From the NCBI RefSeq assembly GCF_022759505.1, contig NZ_CP094289.1, forward strand, positions 1-64,000: a stretch of 64,000 nt of DNA. Reading direction: 5' to 3'. The notes beneath the pieces were generated by a model. It was not told the DNA's origin. It saw nothing but the letters and a program-made list of their open reading frames with translations, and ran no database searches. Source of the DNA: Georgenia sp. TF02-10 (GTDB taxonomy: Bacteria > Actinomycetota > Actinomycetes > Actinomycetales > Actinomycetaceae). The translations under genes were made by a program, and so were the position numbers. Shown here piece by piece: positions 17,375-25,164 of this stretch (position 1 is its first letter; every line of letters starts with the position of its first letter).

Positions 17375-17769
17375 TCCGCCGCACCGCGATCCCGGGCCCA
17401 CGCGAACGCGATCACCCAGACCAGCGCGGCGGCGGCAGCCGGCACCGCGGCCGTCACCCGCGGCAGCCCGGCGAATGCCTCCAGCAGCGCATACCCGAGC
17501 CCGGCGACCACGATCACCAGCACCGTGACCATGGACGCCCGCGCAGCGTCCTGACGCTCCACGCCCTCGGTGTCGCCGCGCAGCAGCGCCTTCACCGTCG
17601 TGGCCACCAGCAGGACCAGGCCGAGGACTGCGGCGACGGCCAGGGCCCAGCCCGCCCACGGCGGCAGCGCATCGCGCGCGTACAGCACGCCCGCCAGCAC
17701 CGAACCAACGAGGAACACCACGGTCCCGGCGACCACCGCGACCCACTCACGAATGCTGAACGTCGTCAC
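17371..17769 (-). CDS. Small four-helix membrane protein (DUF2178-like)
   Basis: 132 aa with four hydrophobic segments (about 8-30, 38-60, 82-105, 110-128). Start set at GTG 17769 because it lies 7 nt after the -10 box TACGGT with a 17-nt spaced TTGTCA; an upstream TTG would place the start inside the promoter. Pairs by GTGA overlap with the XRE regulator, as DUF2178-type membrane proteins often do. Function unknown; may sense or anchor a signal for the regulator. Confidence 0.8.
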   Translation of the reverse strand: MTTFSIREWVAVVAGTVVFLVGSVLAGVLYARDALPPWAGWALAVAAVLGLVLLVATTVKALLRGDTEGVERQDAARASMVTVLVIVVAGLGYALLEAFAGLPRVTAAVPAAAAALVWVIAFAWARDRGAAE

Positions 17770-17776
17770 GGCCACG

Positions 17777-17806
17777 ACCGTACAGTTTGCTTGTCTAGAT
17801 GACAAG
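17777..17806 (-). promoter_or_regulatory. Promoter with palindromic operator for the membrane protein/XRE operon
   Basis: On the minus strand TTGTCA (17800-17805), 17 nt, TACGGT (17777-17782). The perfect inverted repeat CTTGTC-TAGAT-GACAAG (17790-17806) covers the -35 box, the ideal place for autorepression by the XRE protein. Confidence 0.7.
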
Positions 17807-18003
17807 TGACCTTGTCACGAGCAGGGCGGGTGACGCCGTCGACCCCATGTCGTAGGTAGCGTCTGGAGGACGAGCCTCCACCCGCCAGCCGCCCACCGGT
17901 CGCCGGGGCGAGCCGGCCGCTCCCCACGAGGTCGACGCCGGCCCCTTATCACCGCCGCGCCGCCGATCGGCCAGCACGAGGCCCCGCCGCTACCCTGCGG
18001 CAC

Positions 18004-18606
18004 ATGGGAGCCGCAGCGCCGGGGCCGCCGGCCGCCCCCGGGCCAGTCCCCGCGCAGCTGCTCACCGTGGGCCACGGCGCCCTGCGCCGCGACGGGCTCG
18101 CCAGCCTGCTGCGCTCGGCCGGCGTCGCCGAGGTGGTGGACGTGCGCCGCTACCCCGCCTCCCGGTCCAACCCCGACGTCGCCCGGGAGGCGCTGGCGGG
18201 GTGGCTGCCGGCCGCCGGCGTCGACTACCGGTGGGAACCCCGGCTGGGCGGCCGTCGGCACCTCACCGCCGCCGACCGGGCGACGTCCCCGGACACCTGG
18301 TGGCAGGTGGAGGCCTTCCGGGCCTATGCCGGCTGGACCCGCACGCCCGACTTCCGCGCTGCGCTGGCGCAGGTGCTCGCCGGGTCGGCGGAGGCCCGGG
18401 TCGCGGTGATGTGCTCGGAGGGGGTGTGGTGGCGCTGCCACCGCCGGCTCATCGCCGACGTCGCCGCCCTGGCGCACGGGACCGCGGTCGTCCACCTCAT
18501 GCCCGACGGTGCCCTGCGCCCGCACCAGGTGGCCACCGGCGCCCGGCTGCTCGCGCCAGGCCAGGTCGTCTGGGACGGGGCGACGGCGGGGGTCCAGAGC
18601 CGCTGA
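18004..18606 (+). CDS. DUF488 domain protein
   Basis: 200 aa. Starts with the typical LLTVGHGALRRDGLASLL strand-helix, then VDVRRYPASRSNP (metal/anion-binding-like loop), and ends with VMCSEGVWWRCHRRLIADV, the conserved Cys/His signature of DUF488. The family is widespread but of unknown biochemistry; some members occur with DNA repair genes. TACCCT (17991-17996) ends 7 nt before the ATG, so the mRNA is probably leaderless. The N-terminal 18 residues are Pro/Ala-rich and not part of the domain. Confidence 0.88.
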   Translation: MGAAAPGPPAAPGPVPAQLLTVGHGALRRDGLASLLRSAGVAEVVDVRRYPASRSNPDVAREALAGWLPAAGVDYRWEPRLGGRRHLTAADRATSPDTWWQVEAFRAYAGWTRTPDFRAALAQVLAGSAEARVAVMCSEGVWWRCHRRLIADVAALAHGTAVVHLMPDGALRPHQVATGARLLAPGQVVWDGATAGVQSR

Positions 18607-18731
18607 CCGCCCCGCCCGTCCGGTCCGACGGCGGCCCCGCGGCTGCGCGCGCCCGCTCCCGTCCCCCGCCGGGCGTCCGGCGGCGACCACCGCGGCCGGG
18701 CGCCCCGGGAAGCTCCTGCGTAGGTGCCCGC

Positions 18732-19742
18732 TCAGCTCTCGGCGAGCGCGGCGTCGGAGGAGAAGACCATCCCCAGCGCCACGTCCCCGCCGGTGACCGC
18801 CTGCTTGGTCAGCGGGCCGCCGGCGTCGAGGGAGACGAACTCGGTGATCGTCAGCCCGTAGGTCTGCTCCAGGCCGGGCTGGCAGAACGGCCGGTCCGGG
18901 CACTCGACCGGGCCGCCCAGGGACACCCCGCCGTCGCAGGCCTCGGCGAGCTCGCTCAGGGTGCTGACGTCGTGCTCCTCGGCGAAGGCGGTGGTAACGG
19001 CGTAGGCGTTCTGGTCGGCGGCCTCGGCCGGGGCGCCGAAGACCAGCCCGACCTGCTCGCCGAGCGTGGTCAGGTTGGTCACGGTCTCCTGCAGGTCCGC
19101 GCTGGCCAGCGGCGCGTCGTCGGTCGCGTCGGGCCCGTTGACCTGCTTGTTGAGGTACTCGGTGAGCGTGCCGGCGTACTCGGGCACCACGGTCAGCTCC
19201 CCGGAGGTCAGGGCGGGCTCGTAGGTCTCGCGGTTGCCGATCGTGCGCACCTCCACCTCGTAGCCGGCGTCGGTCAGCGCCAGGGCGTAGAGCTCGGCCA
19301 GGGTGGCGGCCTCGGCGAAGTTCCCGGCGCCGACGACGACGCGGCCGCTGCCGGAGGTGTCGGGGACCTCGACGCCGGCCTGCTCGTAGAAGGCCTGCGC
19401 CGCCTGGCGGGAGGTCTCCCGCTCGACGTCGACCTGCTTGTTCAGGGCGATGAGGTCCCCGGTGGTCAGGACCGCCGAGACGGCGTCGAGCGCGGAGATC
19501 AGGGCCGGCTGCGCCGCGTCGGCATTGACCGCCGGGATGACGTTGTCGACGGTCTGCAGGCGCTGGTCGTCCTCCAGCACGACGAGCTCCTCGCCGGCGA
19601 CCGGTTCGCAGACGACGCCCCCGCCGTCGCCGGTGGCACCGGTCTCCGGGGCGGAGCCGCCGCCGGCCGAGCCGGGCTCCCCGCAGGCAGCCAGGGTCAG
19701 GGCGGCTGCGGCGAGGACGAGGGTGAGCCGGGGCGTGCGCAA
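18732..19742 (-). CDS. Glycine betaine/choline-type ABC transporter substrate-binding lipoprotein
   Basis: 336 aa. Start taken as TTG 19742 because GGAGG lies 6 nt upstream and the protein then begins with a lipoprotein signal (LTLVLAAAALTLAAC). The OpuAC/ProX-type fold is shown by VVVGAGNFAEAATLAELYALAL, IGNRETYEPALTSGELTVVPEYAGTLTEYL and an OsmF-like C-terminus. It would capture a quaternary amine outside the cell and deliver it to the permeases encoded upstream at 19947-21286. A 204-bp gap separates it from the second permease, but it is co-oriented and probably co-transcribed. Confidence 0.9.
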   Translation of the reverse strand: MRTPRLTLVLAAAALTLAACGEPGSAGGGSAPETGATGDGGGVVCEPVAGEELVVLEDDQRLQTVDNVIPAVNADAAQPALISALDAVSAVLTTGDLIALNKQVDVERETSRQAAQAFYEQAGVEVPDTSGSGRVVVGAGNFAEAATLAELYALALTDAGYEVEVRTIGNRETYEPALTSGELTVVPEYAGTLTEYLNKQVNGPDATDDAPLASADLQETVTNLTTLGEQVGLVFGAPAEAADQNAYAVTTAFAEEHDVSTLSELAEACDGGVSLGGPVECPDRPFCQPGLEQTYGLTITEFVSLDAGGPLTKQAVTGGDVALGMVFSSDAALAES

Positions 19743-19946
19743 GGGTGACCTCCGAGGGTCGGACGGGCGCGCGGGCTGGACCATTCGACAGCGCTGGCGG
19801 GGCCGGCGCAACCGGCCGGCGTGGCGTGGCCGGCCGGGCAGCCGGTGGCGAGGCGCCCGGGCCGGGCAGCCGGACGTGTGGCGGGCTGCCCGGGGCTCGT
19901 CGGCCGCCTGCCGGCCCGGCCGCCGTCGACGGCCGGCCGCGGACGG

Positions 19947-20630
19947 CTACGCCGCCCGACCGGCGGCGGTGACCCGCAGTGGCGCCGGGGTCAGGGCCCG
20001 CTGGGCCAGCGCGAGCAGCCCCTCGACGGCCAGGCACACGACGACCACGAGCAGGGCGCCGGCCAGGGCCTGGCCGAACCGCTGGGTGAAGATCCCGTTG
20101 GTGATCACCAGCCCGAGCCCGCCGCCGCCGGCGAGCGCGGCGAGGGAGACGGTCGCGATCACCTGGACGACGGCGGTGCGCACCCCGGCGGCGACCAGCG
20201 GCAGCGCCAGCGGCAGCTCCACGGCGGTGAGCAGCCGCGCCGGTGACATCCCCATGCCCAGGCCGGCGTCCCGGGCGGCCGGGTCGACCGCGCGCAGCCC
20301 GGTGACCGTGTTGGCCAGGATGGGCGGTACGGCGAACACCGCGACGGCGAGGATCGTCGGGGTCTGCCCGACGCCGAGCCCGGCGGTGAAGATGTAGAGC
20401 AGGGCCAGGGTCGGCAGCGCCCGGGTGAGGTTCACCGCCCCCACCAGGGTGTCCCCGCGGCCGGTGCGGCCGAGCCACAGGCCCAGCGGCAGGGCCACGA
20501 CGGCGGCCAGGACGACGGCGGCCAGGGTCATCCACAGGTGGTCGCCGAGGAGCTGCAGGATGCCGCCGGACCCGGTCCAGCTCAGCGGGTCGTTGAGGTA
20601 GGTGAAGGCGTCGCCGATGATCTCGCTCAT
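19947..20630 (-). CDS. Glycine-betaine-type ABC transporter permease (second subunit)
   Basis: 227 aa with about six membrane helices. The EAA loop reads GLRAVDPAARDAGLGMGMSPARLLTAVELPLALP, and the C-terminal GGGGLGLVITNGIFTQ is typical of OpuCD/YehW-type permeases. Its ATG overlaps the stop of the other permease (ATGA). It forms the channel with the 20627-21286 product, driven by the ATPase encoded divergently. Confidence 0.9.
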   Translation of the reverse strand: MSEIIGDAFTYLNDPLSWTGSGGILQLLGDHLWMTLAAVVLAAVVALPLGLWLGRTGRGDTLVGAVNLTRALPTLALLYIFTAGLGVGQTPTILAVAVFAVPPILANTVTGLRAVDPAARDAGLGMGMSPARLLTAVELPLALPLVAAGVRTAVVQVIATVSLAALAGGGGLGLVITNGIFTQRFGQALAGALLVVVVCLAVEGLLALAQRALTPAPLRVTAAGRAA

Positions 20631-21286
20631 GCCCGCCGCCACGGGGTGAGGGCCTTCTCCACGGCGAGCAGGACGACGTCGGCGAGCAGCGCGATGGCCA
20701 GGCACAGCAGGGTGGCGGTCATGATCTCGGCCCGGTAGGCGGAGGTGAAGCCCCGGAACATGAGCTGGCCGAGCCCGCCGTAGCCGACCACCACGCCGAC
20801 GGTCACCAGGGCCACCGTCGTCACGGTCGCCAGCCGCACCCCGGTCAGCACTGCCGGCAGGGCCAGCGGCAGCTCGACGGTGAGGAAGCGCCGCGCCGGG
20901 GAGTACCCGAGGCCCCGGGCGGCGTCGACGACCGCCGGCGGCACCCCCCGCAGCCCGACCAGGATGTTGCGGACGAGGACGAGCAGGGCGTAGGCGACCA
21001 GGCCGATCAGGACGGTGGTGCGGCCGATGCCGGTGACCGGGGCGAGCAGCCCGAACAGGGCGAGGGAGGGGACGGTGTACAGGACGGCGGAGGTGCCGAG
21101 CAGCGCGCCGGACAGCGCCGGGCGGCTGCGGGCGAGGAGGGCGACCGGCACGGCGATGACCAGCGCGATGGCCACCGCCTGCAGGGTGAGGCTGACGTGC
21201 TGGCCGGTCAGCCGCACGAGGTCGGCCCAGTTGTCCTCCACGTACCGCCAGGACAGCCACGGGTTGTCGGCAGCCATCGGCATCAC
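20627..21286 (-). CDS. Glycine-betaine-type ABC transporter permease (first subunit)
   Basis: 219 aa, five to six helices. EAA loop GLRGVPPAVVDAARGLGYSPARRFLTVELPLALPAVLTG; end YGGLGQLMFRGFTSAYRAEI, as in OpuCB/YehY. GTG 21286 lies 7 nt after the minus-strand box TACCGT (21294-21299), so a leaderless start is favoured over the in-frame ATGs 3 and 9 nt further in. First gene of the permease-permease-binding protein operon. Confidence 0.9.
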   Translation of the reverse strand: MMPMAADNPWLSWRYVEDNWADLVRLTGQHVSLTLQAVAIALVIAVPVALLARSRPALSGALLGTSAVLYTVPSLALFGLLAPVTGIGRTTVLIGLVAYALLVLVRNILVGLRGVPPAVVDAARGLGYSPARRFLTVELPLALPAVLTGVRLATVTTVALVTVGVVVGYGGLGQLMFRGFTSAYRAEIMTATLLCLAIALLADVVLLAVEKALTPWRRA

Positions 21287-21293
21287 GGCGACG

Positions 21294-21333
21294 ACGGTAC
21301 CGGCGCGCCGCCGCCCCGGCCCCCCGGTACCGT
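21294..21333. promoter_or_regulatory. Divergent leaderless promoters of the opu-type locus
   Basis: Two TACCGT boxes in opposite orientation: minus-strand copy at 21294-21299, 7 nt from GTG 21286, and plus-strand copy at 21328-21333, 6 nt from GTG 21340. Only 53 bp separate the start codons, so the -35 regions of both promoters overlap and are probably co-regulated. Confidence 0.6.
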
Positions 21334-21339
21334 CATCGG

Positions 21340-22527
21340 GTGCCGGACACCTCCCCGCCCACGGCCCACATCCGCTTCGACGGCGTCCGCAAGGCCTACG
21401 CCGACGGCACGGTCGCCGTCGCCGGGCTGGACCTGGACGTCGCCGCGCACGAGCTGCTCACCCTGGTGGGGCCGTCCGGGTCCGGGAAGTCGACCCTGCT
21501 GCGGATGGTCAACCGGCTGGTCGAGCCCACCGCCGGGCGGGTGCTCCTGGACGGCACCGACGTCGCGACCGCCGACGCGGTGCGGCTGCGCCGCGGCATC
21601 GGCTACGTCATCCAGGACGTGGGCCTCTTCCCGCACCGCACGGTCGCCGACAACGTCGGGACCGTCCCCGGGCTGCTCGGCTGGGACCGGGGGCGGACCC
21701 GGCGGCGGGTGGCCGAGCTGCTCGAGCTGGTCGGGCTCGACCCGGCGGTCTACGGCCCCCGCTACCCGCACGAGCTCTCCGGCGGGCAGCGCCAGCGGGT
21801 CGGCGTGGCCCGCGCGCTGGCCACCGACCCGCCGGTGATGCTCATGGACGAGCCGTTCGGCGCCGTCGACCCGGAGGGGCGGCGGTCCCTGCAGCACGAG
21901 TTCCGCCGCATCCACGACGAGCTGGGCACCACCGTCCTGATGGTCACCCACGACATCGACGAGGCGGTCGCGCTCGGGGACCGGGTGGCCGTGCTCAGCC
22001 AGGGCGGGCACCTGGAGCAGCTCGCGGACCCGGTCACGCTGCTGACCCGGCCGGCCAACGACGTGGTGACCGGCCTGGTCGGCGACGCGCGCGCGGTGCG
22101 GCTGCTGCCGATCACCGACCTCACCGCCGCGGACCTGGAGCCGGTGACGGGGCCGGGCGGTGGCGGGCCGCCGGGGCCGGCCGACAGCGGGGAGTCGAGG
22201 GGGCCCGACGGCGGGGAGCCGGGGGCGCCCGACGGCGGTTCGGCGACGGGGCCGGCGGACGGCAGGCCCGCGGCGGGGCCGGCGGGCGACACGCCCGGCC
22301 GCGTGCGGCTCGGGCAGAGCCTGGACGCCGCGCTCTCCGCCCTCGCCGTCGCCTCGGGCGGGGTGGCCACCGTGGTCGACGACGCCGACCGGCCGGTCGG
22401 CGCGCTCACCCCGGCCGGGCTCGTCCGGGCGCTGCGCCGCTCCGCGCTGGCCAGGCCCGGCCCGGCCCGGTCGACGGAGGAGGCAGGCCATGCCGAGCGC
22501 CACCGGGACGGACCCGGACGCGGATAA
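21340..22527 (+). CDS. Glycine-betaine-type ABC transporter ATP-binding protein with CBS-like tail
   Basis: 395 aa. Walker A GPSGSGKST (about 44-52), Q-loop VIQDVGLFPHRTV, signature LSGGQRQRV, Walker B VMLMDEPFGAVD, H-loop VTHDID: a complete OpuCA/ProV-type ATPase. After residue about 270 a repetitive Gly/Pro/Asp linker (GPDGGEPGAPDGG) joins a C-terminal segment (SLDAALSALAVASGGVATVVDDADRPVGALTPAGL) that looks like one CBS repeat, the ionic-strength sensor in OpuA; a full CBS pair is not visible. Transcribed away from its permeases. Confidence 0.9.
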   Translation: MPDTSPPTAHIRFDGVRKAYADGTVAVAGLDLDVAAHELLTLVGPSGSGKSTLLRMVNRLVEPTAGRVLLDGTDVATADAVRLRRGIGYVIQDVGLFPHRTVADNVGTVPGLLGWDRGRTRRRVAELLELVGLDPAVYGPRYPHELSGGQRQRVGVARALATDPPVMLMDEPFGAVDPEGRRSLQHEFRRIHDELGTTVLMVTHDIDEAVALGDRVAVLSQGGHLEQLADPVTLLTRPANDVVTGLVGDARAVRLLPITDLTAADLEPVTGPGGGGPPGPADSGESRGPDGGEPGAPDGGSATGPADGRPAAGPAGDTPGRVRLGQSLDAALSALAVASGGVATVVDDADRPVGALTPAGLVRALRRSALARPGPARSTEEAGHAERHRDGPGRG

Positions 22528-22552
22528 CAACAGGGCGCTGACGCTCGGTGAC

Positions 22553-22592
22553 GGCGCTGACGGCTCGGCGATGGCGCTGACGGCTCGGCGAT
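22553..22592. repeat. Exact 20-bp tandem repeat after the opu ATPase gene
   Basis: Two identical units of GGCGCTGACGGCTCGGCGAT (22553-22572 and 22573-22592) and a degenerate third unit just before (about 22534-22552). Non-coding; begins a few bases after the ATPase stop codon. Confidence 0.85.
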
Positions 22593-22830
22593 GAGCCGAT
22601 CCCGCTCGCCGGGCCGGGCGTCCCGAGTTGCAGCACGGGGGTGTGCGCGGACCACCACAAAGTCCCTTTCGGACCGAGTCCTGCCGCATCTTGGACTGCG
22701 GAATCTCGCCAGTCCGGCCGTCCCGGTCCGGGGCCCGCGCAGCGCTTTGTGGTCGTTCGCGAGCAGCTCGGCTGCCGGCCGAACCGGCCATGCGGGTGCG
22801 GGTCGCCGGAGGACGGGGTTCCATAGGTGG
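22593..22830. other. Non-coding stretch with long-range inverted repeat
   Basis: No gene recognised. ACCACAAAG (22654-22662) and CTTTGTGGT (22745-22753) are exact 9-bp inverted arms 82 nt apart; the stretch between them contains further short AGTCC/GGACT pairing. The A/T-richer arms stand out against the surrounding GC. Could be a decayed mobile-element remnant or a structured leader for the lipoprotein at 22831. Confidence 0.4.
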
Positions 22831-23463
22831 ATGAAACGGACATTCGCTACCGCCACAGCGGTCGCGCTCGCCGTCGCGCTGGCCGGGTGCGGCGAAGACT
22901 CCCCGGACGACCCGGACGACGGCACCACCGCCACCGTCACCGCCACCACGGGCGGCGCCACGACGACGGCCGCCACCGAGACGCCGTCGCCGACCGGAAC
23001 CGCCGACGGCACCGGGACCGGGACGGGCGAGACCGCCGGTGACGTCGCCGGCGCCGTCGCGGCCCTGCAGGCGGCGGCCGGCGCGGTGCCGGACGGCCAG
23101 CCGTTCGACATGGAGACCGAGAGCCACCAGGGTCAGCAGGTCTGGGAGATCCTGGTCGCCTCGGGCGGCCAGCAGCACGAGGTCTTCGTCGCCCTGGACG
23201 GCTCCGAGGTGGTCGACCAGCACGAAGAGGCCGAGCCCGACGACGACGTGCAGAAGGTCGAGGAGGCCCAGGTCGACGCCGTCCAGGCGCTGCAGACGGC
23301 GGCGGAGCAGAACGGCGGCACGCTGTCGGAGATGGAGATCGACTCCACCGAGGACGGCACGGTCGTGTGGCAGGTCGAGCTCCGCCAGGACGACGGCTCG
23401 ACCGTCGAGACGCTGGTGGACGCCACCACCGGTGACCTCGTGCCCGCCCCGGCCGGGGACTGA
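22831..23463 (+). CDS. PepSY-like secreted lipoprotein
   Basis: 210 aa. Lipoprotein signal MKRTFATATAVALAVALAGC (Cys20), then an Asp/Thr-rich linker (about 24-70), then two alpha-beta modules: AVAALQAAAGAVPDGQPFDMETE...WEILVASGGQQHEVFVALDGSEVV and AVQALQTAAEQNGGTLSEMEID...VVWQVELRQDDGSTVETLVDATTGDLV. Each helix-strand-strand unit matches PepSY/YkwD-inhibitor-like repeats, found in secreted proteins thought to bind protease propeptides or metals. Function here unknown. Convergent with metQ, 24 bp apart. Confidence 0.75.
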   Translation: MKRTFATATAVALAVALAGCGEDSPDDPDDGTTATVTATTGGATTTAATETPSPTGTADGTGTGTGETAGDVAGAVAALQAAAGAVPDGQPFDMETESHQGQQVWEILVASGGQQHEVFVALDGSEVVDQHEEAEPDDDVQKVEEAQVDAVQALQTAAEQNGGTLSEMEIDSTEDGTVVWQVELRQDDGSTVETLVDATTGDLVPAPAGD

Positions 23464-23487
23464 CCCGGCGACCCCAGCCGCGCGGCG

Positions 23488-24297
23488 TCAGCTCGCCGGG
23501 ACGATGATGCCCTGGTACTCCTCCTCGATCCAGGCGCGCATCTCCTCGGAGGTGAGCAGCGTGAAGAGCTTCTTCACCCGCGCGTCCTCGGCCAGCTCGG
23601 GCGTGGTGGCCAGGACGTTGTAGTAGTCGGAGTCGGTGCCCTCGGCGAAGATCTGCTGGTCGACCGTCAGCCCGGCCGGCAGGGCGAAGGCGGCGGTGAC
23701 GATGGCGGCGTCCTGGTCGGCCACCGCCTGCGGCAGCGAGGCGTTCTCCAACTCGGTGAATTCCAGGCCCTTGGGGTTGTCGGTGACGTCGGCGACCGTG
23801 ACCGGCTCCTCGGTCACCTCGATCAGCCCGTGCTCGGCGAGCAGCTTCAGCGCCCGGCCCTCGTTCGTCGGGTCGTTGGGGACGGCGATGCTGGCCCCGT
23901 CCGGGATCTCCTCGACGCTGCCGAGGTCCTCCGAGTACAGCGCCATCGGCGGCAGGTAGACCGGTCCGAGGCTGACCAGGTCCTCGTCGTTGGCCTCGTT
24001 GAAGGTCTCCAGGAAGGTGGTGTTCTGGAAAAGGTTGGCGTCGACGTCGCCGTCGGCCAGCGCGGCGTTCGGCGTGTTGTAGTCGCTGAACTCCACGAAC
24101 TCCAGGTCGATGCCGGCGTCCGGGGCGAGCTCTTCGTCGACGAACCGGAGCATGTCCCCGGCCGGGACGGCGAGCGCGCCCACCCGGAGCGGGGCCTCGG
24201 GGTCGGCCGCGCCGCCGCCGTCGGCGTCCCGGGCGCAGGCGCCCAGGGCCAGGGCGACGACGAGCGTGAGCGCGGCGGAGGCGAGGGAGGTGCGCAT
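23488..24297 (-). CDS. metQ: Methionine ABC transporter substrate-binding lipoprotein
   Basis: 269 aa NlpA/MetQ family. Lipobox LALGAC (Cys20-21), then LRVGALAVPAGDMLRFV, FVEFSDYNTPNAALADGDVDANLFQNTTFLETF (the ligand-binding Tyr/Asn and DAN-FQ signature), and VPNDPTNEGRALKLLAEHGLI. It binds L-methionine outside the membrane. GAAGGAAG lies 5-6 nt before the ATG. Last gene of metN-metI-metQ; a 165-bp GACGGG-repeat gap precedes it. Confidence 0.93.
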   Translation of the reverse strand: MRTSLASAALTLVVALALGACARDADGGGAADPEAPLRVGALAVPAGDMLRFVDEELAPDAGIDLEFVEFSDYNTPNAALADGDVDANLFQNTTFLETFNEANDEDLVSLGPVYLPPMALYSEDLGSVEEIPDGASIAVPNDPTNEGRALKLLAEHGLIEVTEEPVTVADVTDNPKGLEFTELENASLPQAVADQDAAIVTAAFALPAGLTVDQQIFAEGTDSDYYNVLATTPELAEDARVKKLFTLLTSEEMRAWIEEEYQGIIVPAS

Positions 24298-24355
24298 GCA
24301 GGCTTCCTTCAGCTGGTGGGACGGGACCGGGCCGGGGGCGGGTAGGTCGCTGGCC

Positions 24356-24430
24356 GGGGCGGACGAGACGGGACGAGACGGGACGGGATCAGGATCGGGG
24401 CAAGACGGGACGGGCGCAGGAGCGGGGCGG
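24356..24430. repeat. Degenerate GACGGGAC repeat between metI and metQ
   Basis: GGACGAGACGGGACGAGACGG and similar units recur several times, producing a strong purine/pyrimidine strand bias in the intercistronic gap. No coding sense; could slow transcription or act as an mRNA spacer between permease and binding-protein cistrons. Confidence 0.6.
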
Positions 24431-24462
24431 GACTGGGCGCCGACGCCCCGCGGCGGGGCGGC

Positions 24463-25164
24463 TCACCGGTGCGAGAACCGGCGGGCGGCGGCGTTGCCCA
24501 GGCTCTGGAACACCTGGACGATGACGACGAGCAGCACGACGACGACCACCATGTACTCCACCGAGTAGCGCTGGTAGCCGTACCGGAAGGCGACGTCGCC
24601 GAGCCCGCCGCCGCCCACGACGCCGACCATCGCGGAGTAGGCGACCAGGGACACCAGCGTCGTCGACAGCCCGAGCAGGAGCGCCGGCACCGCCTCGGCG
24701 ACGAGCACCTTGGTCAGGATCGTCCAGCGCGACGCCCCGAGGGACTCCGCGGCCTCCACGACCCCGCCGGGCACCTCCCGGACCGCGATCTCCACCAGCC
24801 GGGCGAAGAACGGGACGCCGGCCACGGTGAGCGGCACGATGGCCGCCGTCGGGCCGATGAACGTGCCGACCAGCAGCCGGGTGAGCGGGATGAGCAGGAT
24901 CATCAGGATGATGAACGGGACCGAGCGGCCCACGTTCACCACGACCTCCAGCCCGCGGTTGACCGCCCGGCCGAGCGCCCGGGAGCCCAGCGGCCGGGAG
25001 AGCAGCCCGCCCGGCTCGGTGGTCACCAGCAGCACGCCGACGGCGAGCCCGAGGACCACGGTGAGCAGCAGCGCGACGGCCACCATGTAGAACGTCTCGC
25101 CGGTGGCGCGCAGGACGACGGCGGCCAGGTCGGACCAGAAGGCGGGGTCGGACCTGTCGATCAC
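24463..25164 (-). CDS. metI: Methionine ABC transporter permease
   Basis: 233 aa, five to six helices. Typical MetI segments: ATGETFYMVAVALLLTVVLGL, VVNVGRSVPFIILMILLIPLTR, EAA loop VEIAVREVPGGVVEAAESLGASRWTILTKVLV, end YGYQRYSVEYMVVVVVLLVVIVQVFQSLGN. GTG 25164 overlaps the metN stop (GTGA), giving tight coupling. Forms the membrane channel of the methionine importer. Confidence 0.94.
   Translation of the reverse strand: MIDRSDPAFWSDLAAVVLRATGETFYMVAVALLLTVVLGLAVGVLLVTTEPGGLLSRPLGSRALGRAVNRGLEVVVNVGRSVPFIILMILLIPLTRLLVGTFIGPTAAIVPLTVAGVPFFARLVEIAVREVPGGVVEAAESLGASRWTILTKVLVAEAVPALLLGLSTTLVSLVAYSAMVGVVGGGGLGDVAFRYGYQRYSVEYMVVVVVLLVVIVQVFQSLGNAAARRFSHR

Noticed and set aside
18201-19748. Plus-strand open frame across the DUF488 end and the binding-protein gene
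   Set aside because: Shadow of two real genes; no protein-like pattern.
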